Positions 55,924 through 64,000 of a stretch of DNA of 64,000 bases are shown piece by piece. The notes beneath the pieces are model-generated. The model did no database searches and was not told the origin of the DNA. It was given only the letters and a program-made list of their open reading frames with translations. The translations under genes were made by a program, and so were the position numbers. The stretch is from Zoogloeaceae bacterium (GTDB taxonomy: Bacteria > Pseudomonadota > Gammaproteobacteria > Burkholderiales > Rhodocyclaceae): contig JACKLZ010000002.1 of assembly GCA_024235675.1 (NCBI GenBank), positions 1-64,000 of the forward strand, given 5' to 3'. Numbering within the stretch: position 1 is the first letter of the stretch; each line of letters starts with the position of its first letter.

Positions 55924-55959
55924 AAACAACAACGCCGGCATGGGCCGGCGTTGTTGTTT
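55924..55959. terminator. Bidirectional terminator moeA / OmpA-like gene
   Basis: 15-bp perfect stem (55924-55938 with 55945-55959; AAACAACAACGCCGG) and a 6-base loop between two convergent genes. Confidence 0.85.
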
Positions 55960-55972
55960 GTTCAATCCAGAT

Positions 55973-56518
55973 TCACTTCGCGCCGATCACCACCTCGACC
56001 CGGCGATTGGCCGCACGGCCTTCTCGCGATCCGTTGTCGGCCACCGGTTCGTCTTCGCCGCGCCCTTCGGAAGACAAGCGCTCTTCGGCCACACCCCGCT
56101 CGACCAGAGCACGCGTCACCGCGTCAGCGCGCGCTTCGGACAGTTTCTGGTTATAGGCCGCATCACCGGCGCTGTCGGTGTGTCCGACCACCCGTGCATG
56201 CACCTGCGGCACCGTATTGAGTGCACCGGCAAGACGATCGAGAGCCTCGGCGGCCCCTGCGTTCAACTCGCTGCGGCCCGACTTGAAGCTCATCGCGCCA
56301 GGCAGCGTCACGCGCAGACCGTCGCCCAGTGGGTCAACACCCAGGCCGACGTCTTTGAGCCCGTCTGTCTCCGCCGACAATAATTGCATCGGGGTCTTGC
56401 CAAGTTCAGCACGCGGTGCCGTGGCCGGCGTGGCCGGTTCACCGGACGACTGTGGGGCTGTTGCGCACGCCGACAACAAGCAGGCGCTCAATGCTGTGGC
56501 GATCAAAGACAGTTTCAT
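55973..56518 (-). CDS. OmpA-family outer membrane lipoprotein
   Basis: 181 aa. Lipoprotein signal with lipobox LSAC (Cys18), a Pro/Thr/Ala linker and a C-terminal OmpA peptidoglycan-binding domain: MSFKSGRSELNAGAAEAL, ARVVGHTDSAGDAAYNQKLS and GRAANRRVEVVI. It anchors the outer membrane to peptidoglycan, similar to YiaD/Pal. It lies alone between terminators. Confidence 0.88.
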   Translation of the reverse strand: MKLSLIATALSACLLSACATAPQSSGEPATPATAPRAELGKTPMQLLSAETDGLKDVGLGVDPLGDGLRVTLPGAMSFKSGRSELNAGAAEALDRLAGALNTVPQVHARVVGHTDSAGDAAYNQKLSEARADAVTRALVERGVAEERLSSEGRGEDEPVADNGSREGRAANRRVEVVIGAK

Positions 56519-56722
56519 GGGAAAAGACCTCGTGACTAGTGAATGTAGGGGCTCGCGCTTGAGACACCGGGGATTCAGCCGCCCGCGGTCTGCGCCTCTT
56601 GGACAACGCCAGATGGGCTCGCATCATACACTTCTGAAAATGCCATTTCCATATGACAAACATAAGTTCGTGGCGGGACTGAGCGCCGCAACTGCACAAT
56701 GCGGGTCAGCAGGAGGCCAGAT

Positions 56723-56758
56723 AAAAAAATGCCAGAGACACGTCTCTGGCATTTTTTT
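56723..56758. terminator. Bidirectional terminator after icd
   Basis: Stem TGCCAGAGA/TCTCTGGCA with flanking A7 and T7 runs (56723-56758), 40 bp after the icd stop. Confidence 0.92.
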
Positions 56759-56798
56759 GAAACAGACCCGGGCCCGAGGGCCCGAGTCAGCGACCCAC

Positions 56799-59036
56799 TC
56801 AGCCGCGTGCTGCGGCGAGCGCGGCGTTCAGCGTCGCGCTCGGACGCATCACGGCCTTGGTCTTCTCAGCGTCGGCCATGTAATAGCCACCGATATCGAC
56901 CGGCTTGCCTTGCACGGCGCTGAGTTCGGCAAGGATCTTCGCCTCGTTGTCGGCGAAGGTCTTGGCCAGTGAGGTGAAGTACGCCTTCAGCTCGGCATCC
57001 TCGTCCTGTGCCGCCAGGGCTTCCGCCCAGTAGAGCGCGAGGTAGAAGTGGCTGCCGCGGTTGTCGAGTTCACCGGTCTTGCGCGAGGGCGACTTGTCGT
57101 TGTCGAGCAGCTTGCCGGTAGCTTCGTCCAGCGTCTTGGCGAGCAGCTTGGCCTTGGCGTTGCCTTCCTTGATGCCGAGATCTTCGAGCGACACGGCCAG
57201 CGCAAGGAATTCGCCGAGCGAATCCCAACGCAGGTGGTTTTCTTCAACCAGCTGCTGCACATGCTTGGGCGCGGAGCCACCCGCACCGGTTTCATACATG
57301 CCACCGCCGGCCATCAGCGGGACAATGGACAGCATCTTGGCCGAGGTGCCCAGTTCCATGATCGGGAACAGGTCGGTCAGGTAGTCACGCAGGATGTTGC
57401 CGGTCACCGAGATGGTGTCCTGGCCGCGAACGACGCGCTCGAGGGTGTAACGCATCGCACGCACTTGCGACATGTGCTGGATGTCGAGACCCGTGGTGTC
57501 GTGATCCTTGAGGTAGAGCTCGACCTTCTTGATCAGCTCGTTTTCGTGCGGACGGTAGGGGTCGAGCCAGAACACCGCCGGCATGCCGGAGTTGCGCGCG
57601 CGGGTGACAGCGAGCTTGACCCAATCACGGATCGGGGCGTCCTTGACCTGGCACATGCGCCAGATGTCGCCCTCTTCCACGTTTTGCGACAACAGCACTT
57701 CGCCGGTTTCCAGATCGGTGATGTTGGCCACGCCCGCCTTCGGGATCTCGAAGGTCTTGTCGTGCGAACCGTATTCTTCAGCCTTCTGCGCCATCAGACC
57801 GACGTTGGGCACGGTGCCCATGGTCTTCGGGTCGAAGTTGCCGTTGGTCTTGCAGAAGTTGATCATCTCCTGGTAGATGCGGGCAAAGGTCGACTCGGGC
57901 ATCACTGCCTTGGCGTCTTTCTGGCGACCATCGGCCCCCCACATCTTGCCGCCCGAGCGAATCATCGCCGGCATGGAGGCATCAACGATGATGTCGTTGG
58001 GCGAGTGGAAGTTGGTGATACCCTTGGCCGAATCGACCATCGCCAGCTCGGGTCGGTGCTCGTGGCAGGCGTGCAGGTCTTCGATGATCTCCTCGCGCTG
58101 AGAGCGCGGCAGATTGGCGATCTTGTCGTACAGATTGACCATGCCGTTATTGACGTTGACGCCCAACTCACGGAACAGCGCGGCGTGCTTCTTGAAGGCG
58201 TCCTTGTAGAAGATCCGGACGCAGTGGCCGAAGACGATGGGGTGCGACACCTTCATCATCGTCGCCTTCACGTGCAGCGAGAACATCACGCCGGACTGGC
58301 GCGCGTCTTCGATCTGCTCTTCGTAAAAGTCGCACAGCGCTTTCTTGCTCATGAACATCGAGTCGATGATCTCGCCGTCGAGCAGCGCGACCTCGGGCTT
58401 GAGCACGATGGCTTCACCTTCCTTGGTGATCAGCTCCATCTTGACCTTGCGCGCACGGTCGAGCGTCATCGACTTTTCGCCGTGGTAGAAGTCGCCGTGT
58501 TTCATGTGCGATACGTGGGAACGCGAGGCCTGGCTCCACTTGCCCATGGAGTGCGGATGCTTCCTGGCGTAGTTCTTGACAGCAGCCGGCGCGCGGCGGT
58601 CGGAGTTGCCTTCGCGCAGGACCGGGTTGACCGCCGAGCCGAGACACTTACCGTACCGGACCTTGAGCGCCTCCTCTTCAGCGGTTGTCGCACGTTCCGG
58701 GTAGTCGGGGATCGCGTAGCCCTTGGACTGCAGCTCCTTGACGCAGGCCATCAGCTGCGACACCGAAGCGCTGATGTTCGGCAATTTGATGATGTTGGTG
58801 TCCGGCTCCTGAGTCAGACGGGCCAGCTCGGCAAGCGTATCCGGCACCTTCTGCTCGTCCGTCAGGAAATCGGAGAATTCAGCCAGCACCCGCGCAGCCA
58901 CCGAGATATCGCTCGTCGTCACATCGATACCAGCCGGCGCGGCAAACGTCCGGATGATCGGCAAGAGAGAGCATGTCGCCAACAAGGGCGCCTCATCGGT
59001 GAGGGTGTAGATGATCGTCGGACGCTTCGTAGTCAT
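56799..59036 (-). CDS. icd: NADP-dependent isocitrate dehydrogenase, monomeric type
   Basis: 745 aa, the size of the monomeric IDH-II family (dimeric forms are ~415 aa). It converts isocitrate to 2-oxoglutarate in the TCA cycle. ATG at 59036 ([20 protein letters not shown]). [20 protein letters not shown] and [20 protein letters not shown] are family segments, and [19 protein letters not shown] lies in the C-terminal catalytic part. Its own transcript; terminator downstream. Confidence 0.96.
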   Translation of the reverse strand: MTTKRPTIIYTLTDEAPLLATCSLLPIIRTFAAPAGIDVTTSDISVAARVLAEFSDFLTDEQKVPDTLAELARLTQEPDTNIIKLPNISASVSQLMACVKELQSKGYAIPDYPERATTAEEEALKVRYGKCLGSAVNPVLREGNSDRRAPAAVKNYARKHPHSMGKWSQASRSHVSHMKHGDFYHGEKSMTLDRARKVKMELITKEGEAIVLKPEVALLDGEIIDSMFMSKKALCDFYEEQIEDARQSGVMFSLHVKATMMKVSHPIVFGHCVRIFYKDAFKKHAALFRELGVNVNNGMVNLYDKIANLPRSQREEIIEDLHACHEHRPELAMVDSAKGITNFHSPNDIIVDASMPAMIRSGGKMWGADGRQKDAKAVMPESTFARIYQEMINFCKTNGNFDPKTMGTVPNVGLMAQKAEEYGSHDKTFEIPKAGVANITDLETGEVLLSQNVEEGDIWRMCQVKDAPIRDWVKLAVTRARNSGMPAVFWLDPYRPHENELIKKVELYLKDHDTTGLDIQHMSQVRAMRYTLERVVRGQDTISVTGNILRDYLTDLFPIMELGTSAKMLSIVPLMAGGGMYETGAGGSAPKHVQQLVEENHLRWDSLGEFLALAVSLEDLGIKEGNAKAKLLAKTLDEATGKLLDNDKSPSRKTGELDNRGSHFYLALYWAEALAAQDEDAELKAYFTSLAKTFADNEAKILAELSAVQGKPVDIGGYYMADAEKTKAVMRPSATLNAALAAARG

Positions 59037-59295
59037 GCATTTCTCCCGTGTTTTATATCGTGGCGCAAAGCCAACCGGATACCGCAACCAGCCTAGTTTG
59101 CCCTAAGCGCTCGGTATTCGCATTCAGGCAAGTCAAGGCGAAGGCGTAATTATAATGCCGGATCCTTACGTCTCGCTGGCAATCATATAGATGACTGACC
59201 GCCGGTAATCACTGACCGCATTTTTTACCGCCCCATGCACCAAAAAGAAGCGGAATTTGCCCAGCTGATCGACCCCGGCCTCCGACCCACTGCGC

Positions 59296-59607
59296 TTAAC
59301 GAATCGTCACGCTATCGGAGCGCTGATCGCCCCGGTTGTCGCGCCAGGACACGCTCACCGTCTCGCCCGGCGCACCGCCGGCAAACGAAAACACCAGATA
59401 CGGATCACGCGATACCGACGGCCCAAAGCGCGCCTGCAAAACCACGCGGTCATTGTGCAGCACCGTCAGGTCGGTAATGTAATGCGCTGCCACCAGCGCG
59501 CCCTCGGGCAAACGCCGCCGCCCCGTTTCCATCGGATGCGTGGCCATCAGCCGCACTTGCGTCACACCCTCCGCCACCGTGGCCCGAATCCGTACCGGAT
59601 CGCTCAT
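59296..59607 (-). CDS. soxZ: Thiosulfate oxidation carrier protein SoxZ
   Basis: 103 aa from MSDPVRIRATVAEG. LMATHPMETGRRRL and ISWR-like VSVSWRDNRGDQRSDS match SoxZ, an immunoglobulin-like partner that shields the SoxY sulfur arm in the periplasm. It follows soxY with 20 bp between. The frame is open ten codons upstream without similarity. Confidence 0.93.
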   Translation of the reverse strand: MSDPVRIRATVAEGVTQVRLMATHPMETGRRRLPEGALVAAHYITDLTVLHNDRVVLQARFGPSVSRDPYLVFSFAGGAPGETVSVSWRDNRGDQRSDSVTIR

Positions 59608-59627
59608 TGCTCCGTCCTCATGGGCGT

Positions 59628-60083
59628 TCAGCCGCAACCGCCCTGCACAATCTTGATCTCGCGTCGCGCCAGGAAGAAGCCACCCTCCGCTTCCACCACC
59701 GCAATCACATGGCTGGTTTTCGCCATCTTGATTCGCGTCTGAATCCGGGGTGACGTCCCTTCTGGCAGATCAAAAACCGCTGCCAAAGTGGTGGGATTCT
59801 GGTCAACCAACAGCGCCATCTGTCGTGTACCCGGCAAGCGGGAGGCCACCTCCACCGACACCATTGCACCGTTCTCAACAATCTCCGCCGCAGCAATCTC
59901 GACCGCCGCGCTCTCATGCGCGCCCGATGCGCCCAGCGCCTGCATCACCGCATCCACACCATGGATCGAAAACACCTGCGGAATCGTCGCAGCCGACACC
60001 GGCAATACACCGGCGGACGCGAGCCAGGCAACAACGCCCAGGCGCCCGCCTGTCTTGAGTGCCAACCGCCGTGAGTGATCCAT
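59628..60083 (-). CDS. soxY: Thiosulfate oxidation carrier protein SoxY
   Basis: 151 aa from the ATG at 60083. A signal with paired Arg (MDHSRRLALKTGGRL...) suggests Tat export. It ends in VQGGCG: the swinging-arm Cys that carries the sulfur substrate, one Gly shorter than the usual GGCGG. The rest of the sox set (XABCD) is not in this window. Confidence 0.92.
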   Translation of the reverse strand: MDHSRRLALKTGGRLGVVAWLASAGVLPVSAATIPQVFSIHGVDAVMQALGASGAHESAAVEIAAAEIVENGAMVSVEVASRLPGTRQMALLVDQNPTTLAAVFDLPEGTSPRIQTRIKMAKTSHVIAVVEAEGGFFLARREIKIVQGGCG

Positions 60084-60197
60084 GCCATCTCCTGCGTCGA
60101 ATTGCTGTCCGTTCGCTGCGTATCGTGCCATAGCCGGCGCCGACGCAGCGTCAACCGGTATCATGTGGGCCATTCATTCCGGGAGCGGGAGACTGAC

Positions 60198-60518
60198 TTG
60201 AAGCGGATACGGCCACTGATTTTGCTCTGGCTTGGCGCCATGGCACCGAACATTCATGCGGGCCCCGTGGCCATCGATGCCGGTCGCACACTCGCCGCCA
60301 CCTGCGCCAACTGCCACGGCACCGACGGGCATAGCGTCGGCGGCACTGAAAGCCTCGCCGGTGTCCCGCGCGACACACTGCTACGCAAACTCGACGCCTT
60401 CAGCCGCGGCGAAAAGCCCGCCACCATCATGCATCAGATCGCCAAGGGCTACACGCCCGAACAGCTCACGCTGATCGCCGATCATTTTGCCGCCCAGCGC
60501 ACCCACACAGGACACTGA
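60198..60518 (+). CDS. fccA: Monoheme cytochrome c (flavocytochrome c partner)
   Basis: 106 aa from a TTG with GGAG seven bases before. Signal peptide ~1-21 (...GAMAPNIHAG). One heme site CANCHG and a likely axial Met in ATIMHQIAKGY. It is small, like c553 and FccA subunits. The stop is 4 bp before the flavoprotein gene, so it is probably the electron acceptor of that enzyme. Confidence 0.85.
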   Translation: MKRIRPLILLWLGAMAPNIHAGPVAIDAGRTLAATCANCHGTDGHSVGGTESLAGVPRDTLLRKLDAFSRGEKPATIMHQIAKGYTPEQLTLIADHFAAQRTHTGH

Positions 60519-60522
60519 GGCC

Positions 60523-61782
60523 ATGACCAATCGACGCCATTTCCTCGCCGCCATGGGCGCTGCCGCCCTGGCCGGATGTGCACAACTCGGCAAATCCGCC
60601 CGCAACGCCCATGTGGTCGTGGTTGGCGGTGGCTTTGGCGGCGCTGCCGCAGCCAAATATCTGCGCCTGTGGAGCGACGGCCGGGTGAGGGTCACACTGG
60701 TTGAACGCAATGCCCAATTCATCTCCTGCCCGATGTCGAACCTCGTCATCGGCGGCGTGCAGACAATGGGATACCTCACCCACGATTACGCCGGGCTGCG
60801 CGACCACCACGGCGTGCGCATCATCCAGGATACCGTCACGGCCATCGACCCGTCTGCGCGCGAGCTGCGCCTGGCCAGTGGTGAGCGCCTGCACTACGAC
60901 CGCCTGCTGCTCTCGCCCGGTATCGACTTCATGCCCGAGAGCATCGAAGGTCTGGCCGGACACGAAGACGGGATTCCCCACGCCTGGAAGGCCGGCCCGC
61001 AAACCGCGCTGCTGCACCGCCAACTCGCCGCCATGCCCGACGGTGGCGTCTTTGCCATCCACATTCCCAAAGCGCCCTTCCGCTGCCCGCCCGGCCCCTA
61101 CGAGCGTGCCAGCCTGGTGGCCGACTACTGCCGCCGCCACAAGCCGCGTGCCAAAGTGCTGGTGCTCGACGCCAACGCCGACATCCAGTCCAAGAAAGGG
61201 CTGTTCCTGGCGGCCTGGGGCGACCGATACCGGGGCATGATCGAATACCGGCCGAACAATCAGCTGCTTGGCGTCGATGCCCGCACACGCACTGCAAAGC
61301 TGGAATTCGACGACATAAAAGCCGATGTGCTCAACGTGATTCCGCCCCAGCGCGCGGGCAAGGTGGTCGACCTTATCGGCAGCCGTCTGGTCAATGATCG
61401 CTGGGTGTCGGTGAACTGGCTGAGCACCGAGGTGAGCGATGTGCCAAATGTGCACGTCATCGGTGACGCGACCCTGTCGGCGCCGCGCATGCCCAAGTCC
61501 GGCACCATGGCCAACCAGCAGGCCAAGGTGGCGGCGGCGGCCATCGTGCACCTGCTGGCCGATCTGCCGCCCAATCCCTCACCGGTGGTGATGAACACCT
61601 GCTACAGCTATGTCGGCGGCGACAGCGCCATGCATGTGGCGTCGGTACATCGCTTCGACACCGCGGAGCACACTTTTTTGCCGGTCGAAGGCGCCGGAGG
61701 TCTGTCGGCCGTCGCCAGCCCGGCCGAAGCCACGGCAGCGCAGGCCTGGGCGCGCAACATCTGGGCCGATACGCTGAACTAA
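60523..61782 (+). CDS. fccB: Sulfide dehydrogenase flavoprotein FccB/SoxF
   Basis: 419 aa. Tat-type signal (MTNRRHFLAAMGAAALAG). FAD fold VVVVGGGFGGAAAAKYLRLW, the CP motif FISCPMSN with a redox Cys, later NVHVIGDATLSAPRMPKSG and a C-terminal Cys in NTCYSYVGGD. It oxidises sulfide or sulfane sulfur in the periplasm with the cytochrome before it. Convergent stops with the Nudix gene overlap (61779-61782). Confidence 0.9.
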   Translation: MTNRRHFLAAMGAAALAGCAQLGKSARNAHVVVVGGGFGGAAAAKYLRLWSDGRVRVTLVERNAQFISCPMSNLVIGGVQTMGYLTHDYAGLRDHHGVRIIQDTVTAIDPSARELRLASGERLHYDRLLLSPGIDFMPESIEGLAGHEDGIPHAWKAGPQTALLHRQLAAMPDGGVFAIHIPKAPFRCPPGPYERASLVADYCRRHKPRAKVLVLDANADIQSKKGLFLAAWGDRYRGMIEYRPNNQLLGVDARTRTAKLEFDDIKADVLNVIPPQRAGKVVDLIGSRLVNDRWVSVNWLSTEVSDVPNVHVIGDATLSAPRMPKSGTMANQQAKVAAAAIVHLLADLPPNPSPVVMNTCYSYVGGDSAMHVASVHRFDTAEHTFLPVEGAGGLSAVASPAEATAAQAWARNIWADTLN

Positions 61783-62267
61783 GGGGTTTGGGCAGACGCC
61801 ATTGGTCGCAATGCATCGTCCGCCATCGGCGCCGGCCAGCCGTGCTCCATTACCCACGGCTCGTCCTGTGAGCAGCCGAGCGCGCCACGAATGTAAGCGA
61901 CGGTATTGTCGGGCAAGGCTGCGGGCGAATACCAGCCCAGCGCATCACACTTGTCGGGCTCGGCCCGGCGTGGTTCGCCCAGCCAGTGGCGTGCGCGCAA
62001 AAAGAAATCGATGCGATTGGTATCCGAGAGGCGGTGCACCACGCCGACCAGGTCCAGATCGGCCGCGGCCAGACGCACATCCAGCTCCTCCGCCATCTCA
62101 CGGATCGCGGCCATGCGAATCGACTCGCCCGGCTCCACATGGCCACCCGGCAAGCTGAACAGCCCGTCAAAAAAGCCCGTATTGGCACGGCGCATCAGCA
62201 GCACGGCGCCTGCGCGCGGCAAGATCACATGCACCCCGGTGGGGATACCCGCGACCGCTGCGGTCAT
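61779..62267 (-). CDS. NUDIX hydrolase
   Basis: 162 aa. Nudix box at ~42-64: [20 protein letters not shown], with REMAEE metal ligands; the usual Gly near the end is Asp (ELDV). [19 protein letters not shown] precedes it. It cleaves nucleoside diphosphate derivatives; the exact substrate cannot be told. Start overlaps the dut stop (ATGA). Confidence 0.88.
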   Translation of the reverse strand: MTAAVAGIPTGVHVILPRAGAVLLMRRANTGFFDGLFSLPGGHVEPGESIRMAAIREMAEELDVRLAAADLDLVGVVHRLSDTNRIDFFLRARHWLGEPRRAEPDKCDALGWYSPAALPDNTVAYIRGALGCSQDEPWVMEHGWPAPMADDALRPMASAQTP

Positions 62268-62713
62268 TTTGAGCCCGTGCTGCCGAAGCCGCCTGCACCG
62301 CGCGTCGACGCATCGAACTGATCCACGACATTGAAGCTCGCCTGCACCACAGGCACGACCACCAGTTGCGCGATTCGCTCCATCGGCTCGATCTTGAATG
62401 CCACCTTGCCGCGGTTCCAGGCCGACACAAAGATCTGGCCCTGGTAGTCCGAATCGATCAACCCGACGAGGTTGCCCAGCACGATGCCGTGCTTGTGGCC
62501 CAGCCCGGAGCGCGGCAGGATCATCGCCGCCAGGCCCGGATCATCGAGATGAATCGCCATGCCGGTCGGCACCAGCACCGTGTCGCCGGGCAAGAGGTTC
62601 AGCGGCGCATCAATACAGGCGCGCAGGTCCAGCCCGGCCGCCCCCGGCGTGGCGTAGGCCGGCGGATGGGTCTTGAGTCGCTCGTCGAGCAAGATGACAT
62701 CGATCGGGTGCAT
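62264..62713 (-). CDS. dut: dUTP pyrophosphatase
   Basis: 149 aa trimeric dUTPase. The five motifs are seen: [42 protein letters not shown] and [12 protein letters not shown]. It removes dUTP and supplies dUMP. It lies 18 bp downstream of coaBC; coaBC-dut is the usual order. Confidence 0.96.
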   Translation of the reverse strand: MHPIDVILLDERLKTHPPAYATPGAAGLDLRACIDAPLNLLPGDTVLVPTGMAIHLDDPGLAAMILPRSGLGHKHGIVLGNLVGLIDSDYQGQIFVSAWNRGKVAFKIEPMERIAQLVVVPVVQASFNVVDQFDASTRGAGGFGSTGSK

Positions 62714-62731
62714 AGAACTTCCTCGGTAAAT

Positions 62732-63922
62732 TCAGTGTGCCGCCAGCAGGTCAGCCAGATGCTTGACGATGCTGCGGGCTAGATTGTCCTTGGCTGCGCG
62801 CGGCACCGGGTGGCGGCCCGCCTCGTCGTAGATCACCACTTGGTTGTCGTCCTGACCGAGCCCGTCCTGCACCAGATTGCCCACCACCATCGGCAGCCGC
62901 TTGTTGCGCCGCTTGCCCTCGGCATAGGTATCCAGATCGCGGCTCTCGGCAGCAAAGCCGACGCAGAACGGCGGGTTTGGTCGCGCGGCGACCTCGGCCA
63001 GAATATCGGGGTTGGGCGTCAGCGCGATGCTCATGGCATCGCCGGACTTCTTGATCTTGTGCTCAGCCGGCGTTGCAGGCCGATAGTCCGCCACAGCGGC
63101 GACACCAATGAACACGTCGGCATCGTCGATGCTCGCCGCCACCGCATCACGCATCGCCAGCGCCGACTGCACGCCGACCCGCGTCACGCCATACGGCACC
63201 GGCAAGGCCACCGGCCCGCTCACCAGCACCACCTCGGCACCCGCCTGGGCGCAAGCGCGCGCCAACGCATAGCCCATCTTGCCGGAGCTGCTGTTCGTAA
63301 TGCCGCGCACCGGGTCAATCGCCTCAAAGGTCGGGCCGGCAGTCAGCACCACTTTGCGCCCCGCCAGTCGCTTCGCTTCAAAATGGCTGATCACCGCTTC
63401 ACACAGCACCTCGGGCTCGAGCATGCGACCCAGCCCGGTCTCACCGCAGGCCTGTTCGCCCTCATCCGGGCCCAGCACCACCACGCCATCGTCGAGCAAC
63501 TGTCTGGCGTTGCGCTGTGTGGCCGGGTGCTGCCACATCTGGCGATTCATCGCCGGCGCCACCATCAGATCGCAATCCCGCGCCAGACACAGCGTGGTCA
63601 GCAGATCGTCGCAGCGACCCTGCGCCAGGCGAGCCATAAAGTCTGCCGTCGCGGGTGCCACGATGATGCCGTCGGCGTCGCGCGTCAGATCAATATGCGC
63701 CATGTTGTTACCCATGCGCGGATCCCACAGGTCCGTCCACACCGGGTGCCCGCTGAGCGCCTGGAAGGTCACCGGCGTCACAAAATGCGCCCCGCCCTCG
63801 CTGAGCACCACGTGCACGCTGGCGCCCGCCTTGACCATCAAGCGCGTCAACTCCGCCGCCTTATAGGCCGCCACGCCCCCGGTCACGCCGAGAATAATTT
63901 TCCTGCCCTTCAGTTCGATCAT
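62732..63922 (-). CDS. coaBC: Phosphopantothenoylcysteine decarboxylase/synthetase CoaBC
   Basis: 396 aa bifunctional coenzyme A enzyme. CoaC part: ILGVTGGVAAYKAAELTRLM, HIDLTRDADGIIVAPATADF, VAPAMNRQMWQHPATQRN with the catalytic Asn/Met. CoaB part: TAGPTFEAIDPVRGITNSSS and KIKKSGDAMSI. The ATG at 63922 (MIELKGRKI) is chosen; an ATG three codons upstream (63931) is equally possible. It is divergent from radC. Confidence 0.95.
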   Translation of the reverse strand: MIELKGRKIILGVTGGVAAYKAAELTRLMVKAGASVHVVLSEGGAHFVTPVTFQALSGHPVWTDLWDPRMGNNMAHIDLTRDADGIIVAPATADFMARLAQGRCDDLLTTLCLARDCDLMVAPAMNRQMWQHPATQRNARQLLDDGVVVLGPDEGEQACGETGLGRMLEPEVLCEAVISHFEAKRLAGRKVVLTAGPTFEAIDPVRGITNSSSGKMGYALARACAQAGAEVVLVSGPVALPVPYGVTRVGVQSALAMRDAVAASIDDADVFIGVAAVADYRPATPAEHKIKKSGDAMSIALTPNPDILAEVAARPNPPFCVGFAAESRDLDTYAEGKRRNKRLPMVVGNLVQDGLGQDDNQVVIYDEAGRHPVPRAAKDNLARSIVKHLADLLAAH

Positions 63923-63974
63923 GACATTCACATATACTGAGCGCTGATTTCAGCCTGACCGAGGATTGTACTGC

Positions 63975-64000
63975 ATGGCCATCACCGATTGGCCCGCCGG
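63975..64000 (+). CDS. radC: RadC-like JAB-domain protein, first codons only
   Basis: The last 26 bases read MAITDWPA, which matches the start of RadC proteins (MAITDWP...). It is divergent from coaBC, the standard radC//coaBC-dut layout. Only eight full codons are visible, so the call rests on this short match and on synteny. Confidence 0.7.

Noticed and set aside
57048..59096. 682-codon open frame antisense to icd
   Set aside because: The sense strand is a full monomeric isocitrate dehydrogenase; the antisense product has no recognisable domain.

Overview
The window looks like chromosomal DNA of a denitrifying, aromatic-degrading betaproteobacterium of the Rhodocyclales/Zoogloeaceae type (Azoarcus, Aromatoleum, Thauera or relatives). 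Three things point there: high GC, the gene orders (ndk-rlmN-pilW-rodZ, purE-purK-sua5, radC//coaBC-dut), and the metabolic genes. The last include a W-dependent aldehyde oxidoreductase of the Aromatoleum type, indolepyruvate oxidoreductase, TRAP transporters, a monomeric NADP isocitrate dehydrogenase, sulfur oxidation genes and a PEP-CTERM protein. The placement is inferred from gene content, not from a marker search. I see no IS element, prophage, CRISPR array or rRNA. There is one tRNA.

Layout. 1-3.1 kb: housekeeping on the minus strand (rodZ partial, pilW, rlmN, ndk). 3.3-7.1 kb: a TRAP-type binding protein divergent from a DctS/DctR-like two-component pair. 7.0-9.3 kb: tilS and accA. 9.5-11.6 kb: feoAB with visible FNR and Fur sites. 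11.6-13.6 kb: a P-loop-like protein with a degenerate Walker A, then an MscS channel. 13.8-17.5 kb: a minus-strand cluster of an ECF sigma factor (SigZ-like), permease, thioredoxin-like protein, rhodanese, OsmC and CDF transporter. 17.7 kb: tRNA-Ala(CGC). 17.8-21.4 kb: sua5, purK, purE, folD. 21.5-24.0 kb: iorBA. 24.1-28.9 kb: a second response regulator/kinase pair divergent from an orphan LivK-type binding protein.

29.4-35.6 kb: pyruvate dehydrogenase operon aceE-aceF-lpdA, whose E3 carries two lipoyl domains. 35.7-37.9 kb: two small unknown proteins and a 471-aa unknown protein. 38.0-39.8 kb: Lrp regulator divergent from methionine gamma-lyase. 39.8-40.3 kb: a decayed scar made of an Lrp tail and a second aceF. 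40.4-41.2 kb: THxN-type PEP-CTERM protein. 41.6-44.2 kb: Lrp regulator divergent from ornithine cyclodeaminase and a CtlX-like citrulline hydrolase. 44.6-47.8 kb: complete dctPQM TRAP transporter. 47.9-55.9 kb: tungsten island, with tungstate ABC transporter, MoaD-like protein, three-subunit aldehyde oxidoreductase and divergent moeA. 56-59 kb: OmpA-like lipoprotein and icd. 59.3-61.8 kb: soxZY divergent from a flavocytochrome c pair. 61.8-64 kb: Nudix, dut, coaBC, and the first codons of radC.

How it fits together: IorAB would oxidise aryl-pyruvates to aryl-acetyl-CoA, and the W enzyme would oxidise the matching aldehydes to acids. Both are routes of anaerobic aromatic amino acid use. The tungstate transporter, MoaD-like protein and MoeA supply the W cofactor. 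The most unusual points are the double-lipoyl E3, the aceF/Lrp scar, the small unknown protein inside the W-enzyme operon, the Walker-A-less ATPase and the twin binding-protein/kinase cassettes.
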